Source: Candidatus Chloroploca mongolica (lineage in GTDB: Bacteria; Chloroflexota; Chloroflexia; Chloroflexales; Chloroflexaceae). From it: DNA of 64,000 nt. The stretch spans positions 43,117 to 107,116 of the forward strand of contig NZ_SIJK02000010.1 in assembly GCF_004762035.2 (NCBI RefSeq), written 5' to 3'. Position 1 is the stretch's first letter; every line of letters begins with the position of its first letter. Positions 30,984-40,369 of the stretch are shown one piece after another. A model generated the notes under the pieces. It did no database searches. It was not told the DNA's origin and saw only the letters and a list, made by a program, of their open reading frames with translations. A program made the translations under genes and the position numbers.

Positions 30984-33900
30984 ATGCGGCGCTTCACTAC
31001 ATCTCTGGCCCTCTTTTTTGCCATCCTGCTGATGGTAGGCATGGTTTCGGTCGCAGAGAGTCGGCAGCCTGCGTTTCAGCAGCCGATCTATCTCCAGGCT
31101 GGTGTCTTTGATCCACTTGTTGATCGTGAACCCCATAGCCCGCTCTTGAGCGCGGTACAGGGTGGCGAAAATCCGTACTATCTTGTCCAGTTTACTGGGC
31201 CAGTGCAGGCGGACTGGCTGGCTCAGCTTGAACGCCTTGGGGCCGAGGTGCTCGGTTATCTGCCCGAGCATACGCACGTGATGCGCATTGCGCCGGAGGA
31301 TGTGGCGAAGGTGCGTGCCATGTATGCGGTGCGTTGGCTCGGAGCGTATCAACCGGCCTATAAACTTGCCCCGGCAATGACTGCCGTGATGACTGGCCCA
31401 CAACTTGCCGATGCACGCAGCCAGGTGACGATCATTGCGCATCCGGGCGAGTCGTTGCCCGCCTTGCGCATGTTTTTGCGCGGCCAGGGCGCCGTGATCG
31501 AGGATAGTGCTGCGCTTGCGACGGGTGCTGTTGTACGGGCGACGCTTCCTCTTGCCAGCCTCGCCGAGCTTGCTGCCCATCCCGCGATTGCCTGGATCGA
31601 GCCCTATCTGGTGCCTGAACTGACCAATGCCGAGGGCCGCAGGATCATGGGCGTCGAGGCGATCTGGCAGAGCCGCGGGCTGTATGGCGCGGGCCAGATT
31701 GTCGCGATCTCTGACTCGGGGTTGAGTGTCGGCCAGGGAAATAATGTCAGTCAGTTGAGCCCGGATTTCCAGGGCAGCCTGGTGCGAGCCTTTGCCCCCA
31801 GTGAGATGCTGCCAGGGGCACCGCAGTGTGCCGCGAAAACATCCTGGACCGACCTGAATGGTCACGGTACCCACGTCGCTGGTTCGGTGCTGGGCAATGG
31901 CTCGCAGTCGGGTGCAGTGCCGGCCAATAATCAGTATGGAACCTCAGAGGCTGGCCCGGCACCAAAGGCGCGCATGGTCTTTATGGCGATGAATACTGAT
32001 GGTTCGACGGGTATTCAATGTGTGCCGGTCAATGGGAATTATATTGCCCTCGGCTATGAGAATGGTGCCCGCATCTCGACCAATAGTTGGGGTTCGAATG
32101 CGCAGGGGGCCTATACCCAGAACTCGATGGTGGTTGATGACTATATCTGGCGCAACCAGAATTATCTGGTGCTCTACTCGGCGGGCAATGCCGGGCGCAA
32201 TGGCGCGCAGACAATTGGCTCGCCTGGTTCCGCTAAGAATACCTTGACCGTCGGGGCTTCGGAGAATAATCGCCCTGCGCTTGGATCTTCCTCGGATAAT
32301 CCCAATCAGGTCGCCGATTTTTCGTCGCGTGGGCCAACGGCTGATGGGCGGCTGAAGCCTGACCTTGTGGCCCCTGGCACCAACATTCTGTCGGTGCTCG
32401 GTGCTCAGGCGTCTGGCCTTGAGCCAGTGGCCCCCGGGGTGCCGTATGCCTATTCGAGTGGAACGTCGATGGCGACACCGCTGACCGCCGGGGTTGCGAC
32501 GCAGGTACGTGAGTGGGTGACGGGCGAACGTGGGGTGGCCGATCCGAGTGCCGCGTTGCTCAAGGCGTTGCTCATTCACGGGACGGCCCGTATGCCTGGG
32601 GCCTTGCCCAACTTTGATAGCGGCTGGGGCCGGGTTGATCTCAAGAATATTCTTGAGGCCAATTACGCCGTTTTTGAGGATAATCGCAGTGGCCTGACCA
32701 ATGGACAAGAGCGTGAGTTCACGGTGCAGGTCGCCGGGAGCACACCTGCCGGTACGCTCTTTGTCCAGTCACCGTCGCCTGTGCTGACCGAAAACCCTGC
32801 CGCTTATCTGACTGCCAGTGGCACTCCTGCTGTCCAGGGTCGTATGCGTTTTGGCGCTGGTGACGTGAGCCTCCAGACGGTGCCAGGTTACGATCAGCCG
32901 CCGGTCACTTCGCCTATTCCCGACAGCACGGGTACCGATAAAACTGGTCTGCCTGGTCTGAATAGCCCGCTTGCCGTGCCAGCGATCACGGGCCAGGGTG
33001 CCTTGAACCTGCAGATCACGCCGGCGGAGGATAGCCCTACCACCAGTGCATTTGCCTACAATGTGGTGCTTGGGGGTGATTTTGAAGATCCAGGTTGGCA
33101 GGTCTTCAATCAACTTTGGCTGGGCCAGGGGGCCCCGTTGCGCACCAGTCGTGCGCTTGGCGAGCCAGTGATCAATGGCGATGCCTCGATCTGGCTTGGC
33201 GGCACCCCGGTCAATGATGCGATCTTCTACCCGGTCAGTTTCCCGCGCACCATTGATAGTGCCAACGCCAGTGCCGTACAGTTCCTCTTTGCGATGGCGA
33301 ACTTTGATCTTGGATTCGATCAATTCTGCTTTGCGTTGCTCGATCCGTCAGGGGCTGTGATCGCCGGGATGTCGGCGTGTAGCGATGGTACCGGCCTCGA
33401 TCCCTTGACGATCTATCAAGTCCAAGTCGCCTTTACTGCCGATCAGCGTGCGGCACTTGCCGGTATGTCGGGCTACCTTGCCCTCTTTACCAATGGTGAT
33501 GGTGCGTCACCGCATATGTCAGCCTTCGTTGACGATGTGCTCTTGCAGATCGACTATCCCGATATGGCGATGGAGGCGGTGCCTGCGGCGGGTCCTCCTG
33601 GCTCGACCTTTATGCTGGCGGCGATCAATGCGGTACCCTATTTCCCGGTGCAGGTCTGCAATACGAGTTGTGCCAGCCCGGAGAATGTCCTTGGCACGGT
33701 CTATGCCGATGCACGCGGCGATGTGCTGGCCTATTTGCAGACCGACGCTGATATTGCGCCTGGACAGCGGACAGTGGTGATGAGCGATGTGGCGAGTCGA
33801 ACGGCGGGTACCACGCTGACCATTGTTGGGGGTGTGACGCCCGAAGTCACGATTACGCCTTCGACCGGGCCTGCCGGCACCGAGTTTGGGCTCACCGGGG

Positions 33901-34754
33901 CGGGCTTTAGCCCCAACGATGGCAATATCACGTTGGCTGTGAATGGCCAGAATCTTGGTACGGTGGGCAGCAATGTCAATGGCGAGCTTGGTGTCACCCT
34001 GCGCACCGCCTCGAATACCCCGGCTGGCACCTATCAAGTCGCACTCACCGATAGCGCCGGTCGCACTGCCTCGGCGCAGTTCCAGGTGACCGCTGTCAGC
34101 GGCGATCAACCGGTGATGACCGTTGCCCCTCAGACCGGTGCGCCGGGCTCGGGCTTTGTCTTCCAGGGCCGCGGCTTTGCGCCATCCCAGGCGATCCAGT
34201 TTGATCTTGATGGCGAGGCTATCGGTCAGCTTGCGGCTGGGCCTGATGGAACCTTTGAGGTTGCCCTGACGACCAATCCGAACATTCCGCCGGGAACCTA
34301 CACGCTACGCGCAACCCAGGGCCAACGCCAGGCGAGCGCGCAGTTCCAGATCACTGGTGGCGGTGGAGGTGGTGGTGGCACCGAGCCTCCGCCGAGTGGC
34401 AATGGGCTCTATGTGACCCTAGTCTGGACTGATCCGCCGGCACAGGCGAGTGCCGCCCGAACCCTCGTCAATAATCTCGATCTGGTTGTGATTGCCCCCG
34501 ATCAGACGCAGTTCCTCGGCAATGGCCAGGCTGATCAGATCAACAATGTCGAGGGCGTTCGGATCGAGAATCCGGCTGCCGGTACCTACCGCATCATCGT
34601 ACGGGCAACTGCACTCAATGCGGTCTTTGGCTCGCAACCCTTTGCCTTGATCGCCACGACCGGGCAGAGTTATAGCTCGAATACGGGCGATCGAAACCTT
34701 GGTGAGCGGCCACAATTGGATAACAAGGTCTTTGTGCCGTTGATCAAGCGCTGA
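30984..34754 (+). CDS. Large secreted subtilisin-like (S8) protease
   Basis: The 1256-aa precursor has a Sec signal peptide (residues 1-25), an inhibitor-like propeptide (about 50-215) and an S8 catalytic domain. The triad is Asp in VAISDSG (about 241), His in GHGTHVAG (about 296) and Ser in SSGTSMATP (about 493). A jelly-roll-like region (about 690-860) and two IPT/TIG-like repeats (PxxGPAGTEF..GAGFSPN; about 950-1130) follow. A Gly-rich linker leads to a P-domain-like segment with LVWTDPP and LVNNLDLVV, as in KP-43-type subtilases. It ends VFVPLIKR, a motif seen at the ends of secreted Chloroflexota proteins. GAGGAGG precedes the ATG. Confidence 0.92.
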   Translation: MRRFTTSLALFFAILLMVGMVSVAESRQPAFQQPIYLQAGVFDPLVDREPHSPLLSAVQGGENPYYLVQFTGPVQADWLAQLERLGAEVLGYLPEHTHVMRIAPEDVAKVRAMYAVRWLGAYQPAYKLAPAMTAVMTGPQLADARSQVTIIAHPGESLPALRMFLRGQGAVIEDSAALATGAVVRATLPLASLAELAAHPAIAWIEPYLVPELTNAEGRRIMGVEAIWQSRGLYGAGQIVAISDSGLSVGQGNNVSQLSPDFQGSLVRAFAPSEMLPGAPQCAAKTSWTDLNGHGTHVAGSVLGNGSQSGAVPANNQYGTSEAGPAPKARMVFMAMNTDGSTGIQCVPVNGNYIALGYENGARISTNSWGSNAQGAYTQNSMVVDDYIWRNQNYLVLYSAGNAGRNGAQTIGSPGSAKNTLTVGASENNRPALGSSSDNPNQVADFSSRGPTADGRLKPDLVAPGTNILSVLGAQASGLEPVAPGVPYAYSSGTSMATPLTAGVATQVREWVTGERGVADPSAALLKALLIHGTARMPGALPNFDSGWGRVDLKNILEANYAVFEDNRSGLTNGQEREFTVQVAGSTPAGTLFVQSPSPVLTENPAAYLTASGTPAVQGRMRFGAGDVSLQTVPGYDQPPVTSPIPDSTGTDKTGLPGLNSPLAVPAITGQGALNLQITPAEDSPTTSAFAYNVVLGGDFEDPGWQVFNQLWLGQGAPLRTSRALGEPVINGDASIWLGGTPVNDAIFYPVSFPRTIDSANASAVQFLFAMANFDLGFDQFCFALLDPSGAVIAGMSACSDGTGLDPLTIYQVQVAFTADQRAALAGMSGYLALFTNGDGASPHMSAFVDDVLLQIDYPDMAMEAVPAAGPPGSTFMLAAINAVPYFPVQVCNTSCASPENVLGTVYADARGDVLAYLQTDADIAPGQRTVVMSDVASRTAGTTLTIVGGVTPEVTITPSTGPAGTEFGLTGAGFSPNDGNITLAVNGQNLGTVGSNVNGELGVTLRTASNTPAGTYQVALTDSAGRTASAQFQVTAVSGDQPVMTVAPQTGAPGSGFVFQGRGFAPSQAIQFDLDGEAIGQLAAGPDGTFEVALTTNPNIPPGTYTLRATQGQRQASAQFQITGGGGGGGGTEPPPSGNGLYVTLVWTDPPAQASAARTLVNNLDLVVIAPDQTQFLGNGQADQINNVEGVRIENPAAGTYRIIVRATALNAVFGSQPFALIATTGQSYSSNTGDRNLGERPQLDNKVFVPLIKR

Positions 34755-34777
34755 TCGTTCGTTCTGGTGTATGATGG

Positions 34778-34816
34778 TGGCATCAGTTGCCAGGTTGTCT
34801 GGTGACTGATGCCACT
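34778..34816 (+). terminator. Terminator between subtilase and priA
   Basis: GTGGCATCAGT (34778-34788) pairs with 34806-34816, with an inner CCAG/CTGG helix, then TTCTTCGTGT. Confidence 0.55.
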
Positions 34817-34841
34817 TCTTCGTGTCTAGGGATACATTCAG

Positions 34842-37514
34842 ATGCCGTCGCTGATTGCCGACGTGGCCCTCAGGGCGCGTCTGGGCCTCGATAAGAGCCC
34901 TGTGCTCACCTACCTCGTGCCGCCTGCACTCCAGGCGTTGATTGCGCCCGGACGCCTTGTCTGGGTGCCGTTACGTCGTCGTCGGGTGCAGGGCGTTGTC
35001 TTGCGGGTTGCCCCTGCTGGAGGTGAAGCTACCGGGCTGCGCGAACTGGATGCGCTGGGTGATCCTGAAGGCTACCTGACCCCGGTGGGCCTGGAACTGG
35101 CCCAATGGGTTGCCACGACCTATCGTGCGCCTCTCTACGACGCCTTGAGTCTCTTGTTACCGCCGGGGGTGAGCCAGGAGGCCGAGTTGACCTGGCGGGC
35201 GACGCCAGCCGGCATGCTGGTGGATCTTGGCAGCCTGCCCGAAGGTGAGCGCTCGGTACTCTACTACTTGCGGCTGCATGGCGAGCAGCGTGAACGTGAT
35301 TTGCGGGCGGCCTTGCGTGGTGCCGACAGCGAACTACGCACCATCTATCGCGCCCTCTATGAACGAGGCCTCGTTGCGTCTGGGACGGCGCAGACACCGC
35401 CGGGGGCGCGGCCTCGCACGGTACGTTTTGCTCAACTCGCCATTGCCCCAGCGCAACTCGTCCCCACGCTGGAAACCCTGCGTCGTGCCCCCAGGCAGGC
35501 CGCCGTGATCGAGTGGATGGCTGATCAAGCAGGCTTTGCTTTGCCATCCCCTGCTTCACCGGCTGAAGCAACTGGGGAGCACAACCCGCCCGTGTACCCA
35601 ACGGCGGGCGAGCCGCCCGCATCCATTGCTGATGAGGCTTCGCCCGTCGCTTTGCCGGTCAGCGCGATCTATGCCGCAACCGGCACCAATGCCGCGCTCT
35701 TGCGAATGTTAGAGCAACGCGGCCTGATTGCCCTTGAGCAGCGCGAGGTGCGGCGCGATCCGCTGGCCGGTGATTATGTGGTACCTGATCAGCCTCCGGT
35801 GTTGAGTCCGGATCAACGTACTGCGTATGAAGCGATTGTCACGGAAATTGAAGATCCCGAGGGTTCAGCGGTCTTTTTGTTGCATGGCATCACTGGGAGT
35901 GGGAAGACCGAAATCTACCTGCGCACGATTGCGCGGGCGCTCCGGCTTGGGCATCAGGCTTTGGTGCTGGTACCTGAGATTGCCCTGACGACGCAGCTTG
36001 TGCGCCGGTTTGCGGCGCGTTTTCCGGGCCAGATCGCCGTGTTGCACAGCGGTTTGAGCCTCGGTGAACGCTACGACGAGTGGCGTCGCTTGCGGCGCGG
36101 CGAGGCTCGCCTTGCCATTGGGTCGCGTTCGGCGGTCTTTGCCCCCCTGCCGGATCTGGGCCTGATTGTGATTGATGAAGAACACGAGCTCACCTATAAA
36201 CACGATGCGGCCCCGCGTTACCATGCCCGTGATTGTGCGCTGCACCTCGCAACCTTGACCAAAAGTGTCGTCATTCTCGGGAGTGCAACGCCCGCAGTGG
36301 AAAGCTATCATCGGGCTACGCAAGGCACGTATCGGCTGCTCGAATTGCGTGAACGGGTCAGTGGCCTTGGCCCCAACGCGCAAGCCCGTTCAGCCCCGTT
36401 GCTGTTGCCGCCGGTGCGCCTCATTGACATGCGTCACGAATTGCAACAGGGCAACCGCTCGATCTTTAGCCGGGTCTTGCAACAGAGCCTGATCGCGACG
36501 GTTGAGCGGGGCGATCAGAGCATCCTCTTTCTCAATCGGCGTGGAGCGGCCAGTTTTGTGATGTGTCGTGACTGTGGGTATGTGGTCAATTGTGGCGTGT
36601 GCAGTGGCCCGATGACGCTGCATTACGAAGATGAACCGCCACTCTCCCCTGTCAATGAACGCCCCTCACACGAGGCTGCGCAAGCGGCGCAACCTGCCTC
36701 AATCCTGATCTGCCATTCGTGCGGGAGTCGCGGAGCGGTGCCGCTGGTCTGCCCCCAATGCATGAGCACACGAATTCGCCGCTTTGGCGTTGGCACCCAG
36801 CGCGTCGCCGAAGCGGTCGCCGAATTGCTTCCTGCGGCGCGTGTCCTGCGCTGGGATCGCGACACAGCCAGCGGCAAAGGAGCCCATGGGCGCATGCTAG
36901 ACCTGCTCTTGCGGCGCGAGGTTGATATCCTGGTGGGCACCCAGATGATCGCCAAGGGCCTCGATCTTCCCTTTGTTGCCCTCGTCGGCGTTGTTGCCGC
37001 CGACACCGGTCTGCACCTGCCCGATTTTCGCAGTGGCGAGCGGGCGTTTCAACTGCTGACCCAGGTGGCAGGCCGGGCGGGGCGCCGCACGTCTGGGGCG
37101 GAAGTGGTCATTCAGACCTACAATCCCGAGCATTACGCCTTGCTCGCCGCCCAGGAGCACGACTATCGGGCCTTTTTTATCCAGGAAATCGCCTATCGGC
37201 GTGAAATCGGCTACCCTCCGTTTAGCCGTTTGGTGCGTTTTGTCTATGCCAGTTCTGGTGAACCGGCCGCCAGGCGGGCCGCCGAACAACTTGCCGAACG
37301 CCTGCAGAACCTCATCACCAGCCAGCGTCTGGAAAACTGGAGTCTCATCGGCCCAGCACCAGCCTTTATCCAGCAGATCCGTGGGCGTTGGCGCTGGCAC
37401 CTCATTGTGCGCATTCCGCTCACCGTTGACGCCAGAGCGCTTGCCTGGCTGCTCGACACCCTTGGCCCCACGCAGGGTTGGAGCATTGATGTTGATCCGG
37501 TGCATGTGCTGTGA
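34842..37514 (+). CDS. priA: Primosomal protein N' (replication restart helicase PriA)
   Basis: This superfamily 2 DNA helicase reloads the replisome at stalled forks. It has an N-terminal DNA-binding region (PPALQALIAPGRLVWVPL), Walker A GITGSGKTE near residue 350 and Walker B with DEEH (VIDEEHE) near residue 445. A zinc-binding block (CRDCGYVVNCGVC, then CHSCGS and CPQC) follows, then helicase motifs GTQMIAKGLD and QVAGRAGRR. At 890 aa it is longer than E. coli PriA (732 aa). Two low-complexity Pro/Ala/Glu insertions, around residues 225-270 and inside the zinc region (PPLSPVNERPSHEAA), account for part of this. Confidence 0.95.
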   Translation: MPSLIADVALRARLGLDKSPVLTYLVPPALQALIAPGRLVWVPLRRRRVQGVVLRVAPAGGEATGLRELDALGDPEGYLTPVGLELAQWVATTYRAPLYDALSLLLPPGVSQEAELTWRATPAGMLVDLGSLPEGERSVLYYLRLHGEQRERDLRAALRGADSELRTIYRALYERGLVASGTAQTPPGARPRTVRFAQLAIAPAQLVPTLETLRRAPRQAAVIEWMADQAGFALPSPASPAEATGEHNPPVYPTAGEPPASIADEASPVALPVSAIYAATGTNAALLRMLEQRGLIALEQREVRRDPLAGDYVVPDQPPVLSPDQRTAYEAIVTEIEDPEGSAVFLLHGITGSGKTEIYLRTIARALRLGHQALVLVPEIALTTQLVRRFAARFPGQIAVLHSGLSLGERYDEWRRLRRGEARLAIGSRSAVFAPLPDLGLIVIDEEHELTYKHDAAPRYHARDCALHLATLTKSVVILGSATPAVESYHRATQGTYRLLELRERVSGLGPNAQARSAPLLLPPVRLIDMRHELQQGNRSIFSRVLQQSLIATVERGDQSILFLNRRGAASFVMCRDCGYVVNCGVCSGPMTLHYEDEPPLSPVNERPSHEAAQAAQPASILICHSCGSRGAVPLVCPQCMSTRIRRFGVGTQRVAEAVAELLPAARVLRWDRDTASGKGAHGRMLDLLLRREVDILVGTQMIAKGLDLPFVALVGVVAADTGLHLPDFRSGERAFQLLTQVAGRAGRRTSGAEVVIQTYNPEHYALLAAQEHDYRAFFIQEIAYRREIGYPPFSRLVRFVYASSGEPAARRAAEQLAERLQNLITSQRLENWSLIGPAPAFIQQIRGRWRWHLIVRIPLTVDARALAWLLDTLGPTQGWSIDVDPVHVL

Positions 37515-37571
37515 CTTTTGGGCCAGCACCAGTGAGCGACTAGCAGGCTGCAGTCCCGTGATTTTGCATGT

Positions 37572-37577
37572 TATAAT
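37572..37577 (+). promoter_or_regulatory. Possible -10 box upstream of def
   Basis: A perfect TATAAT, but the -35 region is poor. The def transcript would then have a leader of about 115 nt containing the hairpin at 37613-37651. Confidence 0.35.
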
Positions 37578-37612
37578 GTTATGCAGAAGCCCTTCATCAT
37601 TTGTGAAGGTGC

Positions 37613-37651
37613 TGTGTGCTGGCTCGCGGCGTAGTCGCGAGCCAGCACACA
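37613..37651. repeat. Perfect hairpin in the def leader
   Basis: Arms of 16 bp (37613-37628 and 37636-37651) with a 7-nt loop and no T-run. It might end priA transcription or act in the def leader; the sequence resembles the dispersed palindromes elsewhere in the window. Confidence 0.55.
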
Positions 37652-37700
37652 ACCACTAAACCTGTTAGGGTTGCTATAGCAAGCCAGAAGAAAGAAACCT

Positions 37701-38261
37701 ATGGCACAGCGTCGTATTTTTCGCATTGATCATCCAGAAGACAAAAAAGTTCTGAAGACGAACTGTCGTCCAGTCAAGCTTCCTGATCGGACGCTCAAGC
37801 AACTCGTTGGTGATATGTTTGAGACCATGGAGGCTGCCAATGGGGTTGGCCTGGCGGCGCCGCAGGTCGGCCTGCCCATTCAACTCTGCATTATTGAAGT
37901 CCCACCTGAATACGAGCAGCAAGAGGATGGCACCGAAGTCGAGGTTGCTCCCGCTCAGCGCTACGTACTCTGCAATCCCAAAATTGTCAAAACGAGTGGT
38001 GAAGAGATCATGCGTGATGAAGGTTGTCTGAGTCTGCCTGGTTGGTTTGGTCAGGTACCCCGCCAGACCTGGGTGACGGTCGAGTACCAGGAATTGAGTG
38101 GTAAAACGCGCCGTTTGCGCAAGGCTGACGGGTTGCTCGGCTGGGCACTTCAACACGAAATTGACCATCTGCAAGGCATTCTCTTTACCGAGCGCATCCG
38201 CGATCTCAACACCTTGCGCGATCTCACGAACGAGCCAGAAGAGATCCCCGCCTCAGCCTAA
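37701..38261 (+). CDS. def: Peptide deformylase
   Basis: This metalloenzyme removes the formyl group from the N-terminal Met of nascent proteins. All three motifs are present: [10 protein letters not shown] near residues 47-56, EGCLSLPG with the metal Cys, and HEIDHLQG with two metal His and the catalytic Glu. At 186 aa it is normal. A slightly longer insertion ([14 protein letters not shown]) lies between motifs 1 and 2. No methionyl-tRNA formyltransferase is adjacent. A terminator follows at 38272-38312. Confidence 0.96.
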   Translation: MAQRRIFRIDHPEDKKVLKTNCRPVKLPDRTLKQLVGDMFETMEAANGVGLAAPQVGLPIQLCIIEVPPEYEQQEDGTEVEVAPAQRYVLCNPKIVKTSGEEIMRDEGCLSLPGWFGQVPRQTWVTVEYQELSGKTRRLRKADGLLGWALQHEIDHLQGILFTERIRDLNTLRDLTNEPEEIPASA

Positions 38262-38271
38262 CCACACTCGT

Positions 38272-38312
38272 GGCAGTGCCAAAGGCCAGTTTTGCTGGCC
38301 TTTTGTGCTGCC
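38272..38312 (+). terminator. Intrinsic terminator after def
   Basis: The core stem AAAGGCCAG/CTGGCCTTT (38281-38303) is extended by GGCAG/CTGCC flanks and has TTTTG on the 3' side. The core is shared with the 7080-7118 terminator. Confidence 0.8.
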
Positions 38313-38434
38313 AGCAGCAGGTCTACATGCGAAACCGTCAAGCCTCTGTCGGAACGCATCTACCCTATGTTACAATAATGAGCCGGGTCTGCGCACACAG
38401 GCTGCGCAAGCTCACGCCCCTGGCAGGAGGTTAT

Positions 38435-39280
38435 ATGCGAACAAACATCCTTGATATTCAGAAGCTCAAAGACCGGGGTGAACGTATCCCGATGGTGACT
38501 GCCTACGATTATACTTCGGCCCAGATGGCCGATCGGGCGGGGATTCCCATGATTCTCGTGGGCGATTCGCTCGGCATGGTGGTGCTCGGCTATGACTCAA
38601 CGGTGCATGTCACGCTCGATGACATGATCCATCATATCAAAGCTGTTGTACGCGGTAGCCGTCAGGCTCTGGTGATCGGCGATCTGCCGTTTCTGACCTA
38701 TACAACGGTTGACCAGGCCATTCAGAGCGCCGGCCGCATTATGCAGGAGTGTGGCGCTCACGCGGTCAAACTCGAAGGAGGCGCCGAGGTTGCCCCGATT
38801 GTGCGGCGTCTGGTGAACCTGGGCATTCCTGTGATGGGGCATATCGGCTTTACACCGCAGTCGGTGCATCAAATTGGTACCCGTGTTCAGGGCAAAACAT
38901 CTTCAGGGGCTGCACGCTTGATTGACGATGCTCTCGCCCTTGAAGCGGCAGGTGCGTTTGGGGTTGTGCTTGAATTGGTACCTGCCCCGCTGGCGCGTGA
39001 AATCACGACCCACCTGCGCATCCCCACCATTGGCATTGGGGCCGGCGTTCACTGCTCGGGTCAGGTGCAGGTCTGGCACGATATGCTCGGTCTCTACAGT
39101 GATTTCAAGCCCCGCCACGCCAAACGCTACGCGAGTCTGGTGGAGACCGTGGAGGCTGCGTTGCAAACGTATGCGACCGAAGTTCGTGAAGGTACCTTCC
39201 CCGGGGCCGAGCATAGCGCACGCATGGATGAGGCTGAGCTGCAGGCGGCCCTGAGCCAGAGCACTGCAGGAAAGCCGTAA
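38435..39280 (+). CDS. panB: 3-methyl-2-oxobutanoate hydroxymethyltransferase
   Basis: This enzyme makes ketopantoate from 2-oxoisovalerate and methylene-tetrahydrofolate, the first step of pantothenate synthesis. Typical segments are [34 protein letters not shown] with the Mg-binding Asp, and [26 protein letters not shown] and [24 protein letters not shown] follow. The start at 38435 is fixed by AGGAGG (38425-38430); the longer frame reaches into the def terminator and is rejected. It runs with panC (17 nt gap) in an operon. A TACAAT at 38371-38376 is a possible -10. Confidence 0.96.
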   Translation: MRTNILDIQKLKDRGERIPMVTAYDYTSAQMADRAGIPMILVGDSLGMVVLGYDSTVHVTLDDMIHHIKAVVRGSRQALVIGDLPFLTYTTVDQAIQSAGRIMQECGAHAVKLEGGAEVAPIVRRLVNLGIPVMGHIGFTPQSVHQIGTRVQGKTSSGAARLIDDALALEAAGAFGVVLELVPAPLAREITTHLRIPTIGIGAGVHCSGQVQVWHDMLGLYSDFKPRHAKRYASLVETVEAALQTYATEVREGTFPGAEHSARMDEAELQAALSQSTAGKP

Positions 39281-39297
39281 GGCTAGGATAGCAACGC

Positions 39298-40131
39298 ATG
39301 CACGTATTGACAACAATTGACGCCGTACGTACGGCGCGGGCCAAGTTTGACCAGATCGGCCTTGTCCCGACGATGGGCTATCTTCACGAGGGGCACCTTA
39401 GTCTTGTTCGCCGTGCGCGTGAAGAATGTGGCGCTGTGGCGGTGAGTATCTTTGTCAACCCGACGCAGTTTAGCCCGCGCGAAGATTTTTCGCGTTACCC
39501 GCGGGATCCCGAACGCGATCTGCGCATGCTCGAAGCCGAAGGGGTTGACCTGGTCTTTACGCCTGCCCCAGGCGAGATGTATCCCGAAGGCTTTGGTACC
39601 TATGTCGTGTTGCCTGCCGCCGATGAAGTGCTTGAAGGCGCGGCCCGCCCGGCCCATTTTCGCGGGGTGGCAACGGTGGTTTGCAAGCTCCTCAACATTG
39701 TGCAACCGACGCAGGCCTATTTTGGGCAGAAAGACGCGCAACAGACGGTTGTGGTACGCCAGATGGTGCGTGACCTGAACATACCCACTACGATTGTCGT
39801 CGCGCCTACTGTCCGTGAACCCGACGGGTTAGCGATGAGCAGTCGCAATACCTACCTTACCAGTGAGCAACGAGCGGTTGCGCCCGTGATCTACCGTGCG
39901 TTGCGTGCGGCCGCGCAGGCCTATCAGGCGGGTGAACGCGATGCAACGCACTTGCGTCAGCAGATCGCCGCTCTCCTGGCAAGTGAACCACTCGTGAAAC
40001 CAGAGTATATCAGTCTTGCCGATCCGCTGACCTTGCTCGAACTCGACACGATCGGATCGCGTGGGGCGCTGATTTCACTTGCGGCACGCCTCGGCAGTGT
40101 GCGTTTGATTGATAATCTGCTGCTTGATTAG
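39298..40131 (+). CDS. panC: Pantothenate synthetase (pantoate-beta-alanine ligase)
   Basis: This enzyme joins pantoate and beta-alanine using ATP, the last step of pantothenate synthesis. The HIGH-like motif is present as PTMGYLHEGHLSLVR, with FVNPTQFSPREDFSRYPRD as pantoate-binding region and YFGQKDAQQ plus AMSSRNTYL as the KMSKS-like part. At 277 aa it is full length. It follows panB directly, so the two steps are co-expressed; panD is not in the window. A palindromic element lies immediately downstream. Confidence 0.97.
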   Translation: MHVLTTIDAVRTARAKFDQIGLVPTMGYLHEGHLSLVRRAREECGAVAVSIFVNPTQFSPREDFSRYPRDPERDLRMLEAEGVDLVFTPAPGEMYPEGFGTYVVLPAADEVLEGAARPAHFRGVATVVCKLLNIVQPTQAYFGQKDAQQTVVVRQMVRDLNIPTTIVVAPTVREPDGLAMSSRNTYLTSEQRAVAPVIYRALRAAAQAYQAGERDATHLRQQIAALLASEPLVKPEYISLADPLTLLELDTIGSRGALISLAARLGSVRLIDNLLLD

Positions 40132-40162
40132 TGGCTTGCCAAGCAGAGCGTGCGGGCCAACT

Positions 40163-40309
40163 AGGGCGATTGCATCATACGAAACCGGATACAAAAATAC
40201 GCTCTATCAGGGCACCCGCAAGGGGTGCCCCTACAGGGCCGGATCCGGTGTACGGGCACCCCTTGCGGGTGCCCTTGCGGGGTGCATACACGGAAGATGC
40301 AATCGCCCT
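40163..40309. repeat. Nested palindromic element (MITE/REP-like)
   Basis: The ends are 14-bp inverted repeats, AGGGCGATTGCATC at 40163-40176 and its complement at 40296-40309. Inside is a second pair of 21-bp perfect inverted arms (40210-40230 and 40254-40274), each of which is itself a palindrome of the form GGGCACCC-N4-GGGGTGCCC. No coding sequence is visible. The architecture suggests a miniature dispersed element, but no direct target repeat was identified. Confidence 0.7.
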
Positions 40310-40310
40310 G

Positions 40311-40349
40311 GCGTGCCAACCACGTAGCGCAGCTACGTGGTTGGCACGC
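40311..40349. terminator. Perfect hairpin between panC and lon
   Basis: Arms of 18 bp (40311-40328 and 40332-40349) with a GCA loop, lying 20 bp before the lon stop codon in a convergent region. It may be a bidirectional transcription end; there is no T-run. Confidence 0.5.
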
Positions 40350-40369
40350 CCTCTCTTCTTGCTATCGCG

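Noticed and set aside
40163-40349. CRISPR or tRNA-like structure
   Set aside because: There are inverted, not direct, repeats with no unique spacers, and no tRNA cloverleaf.
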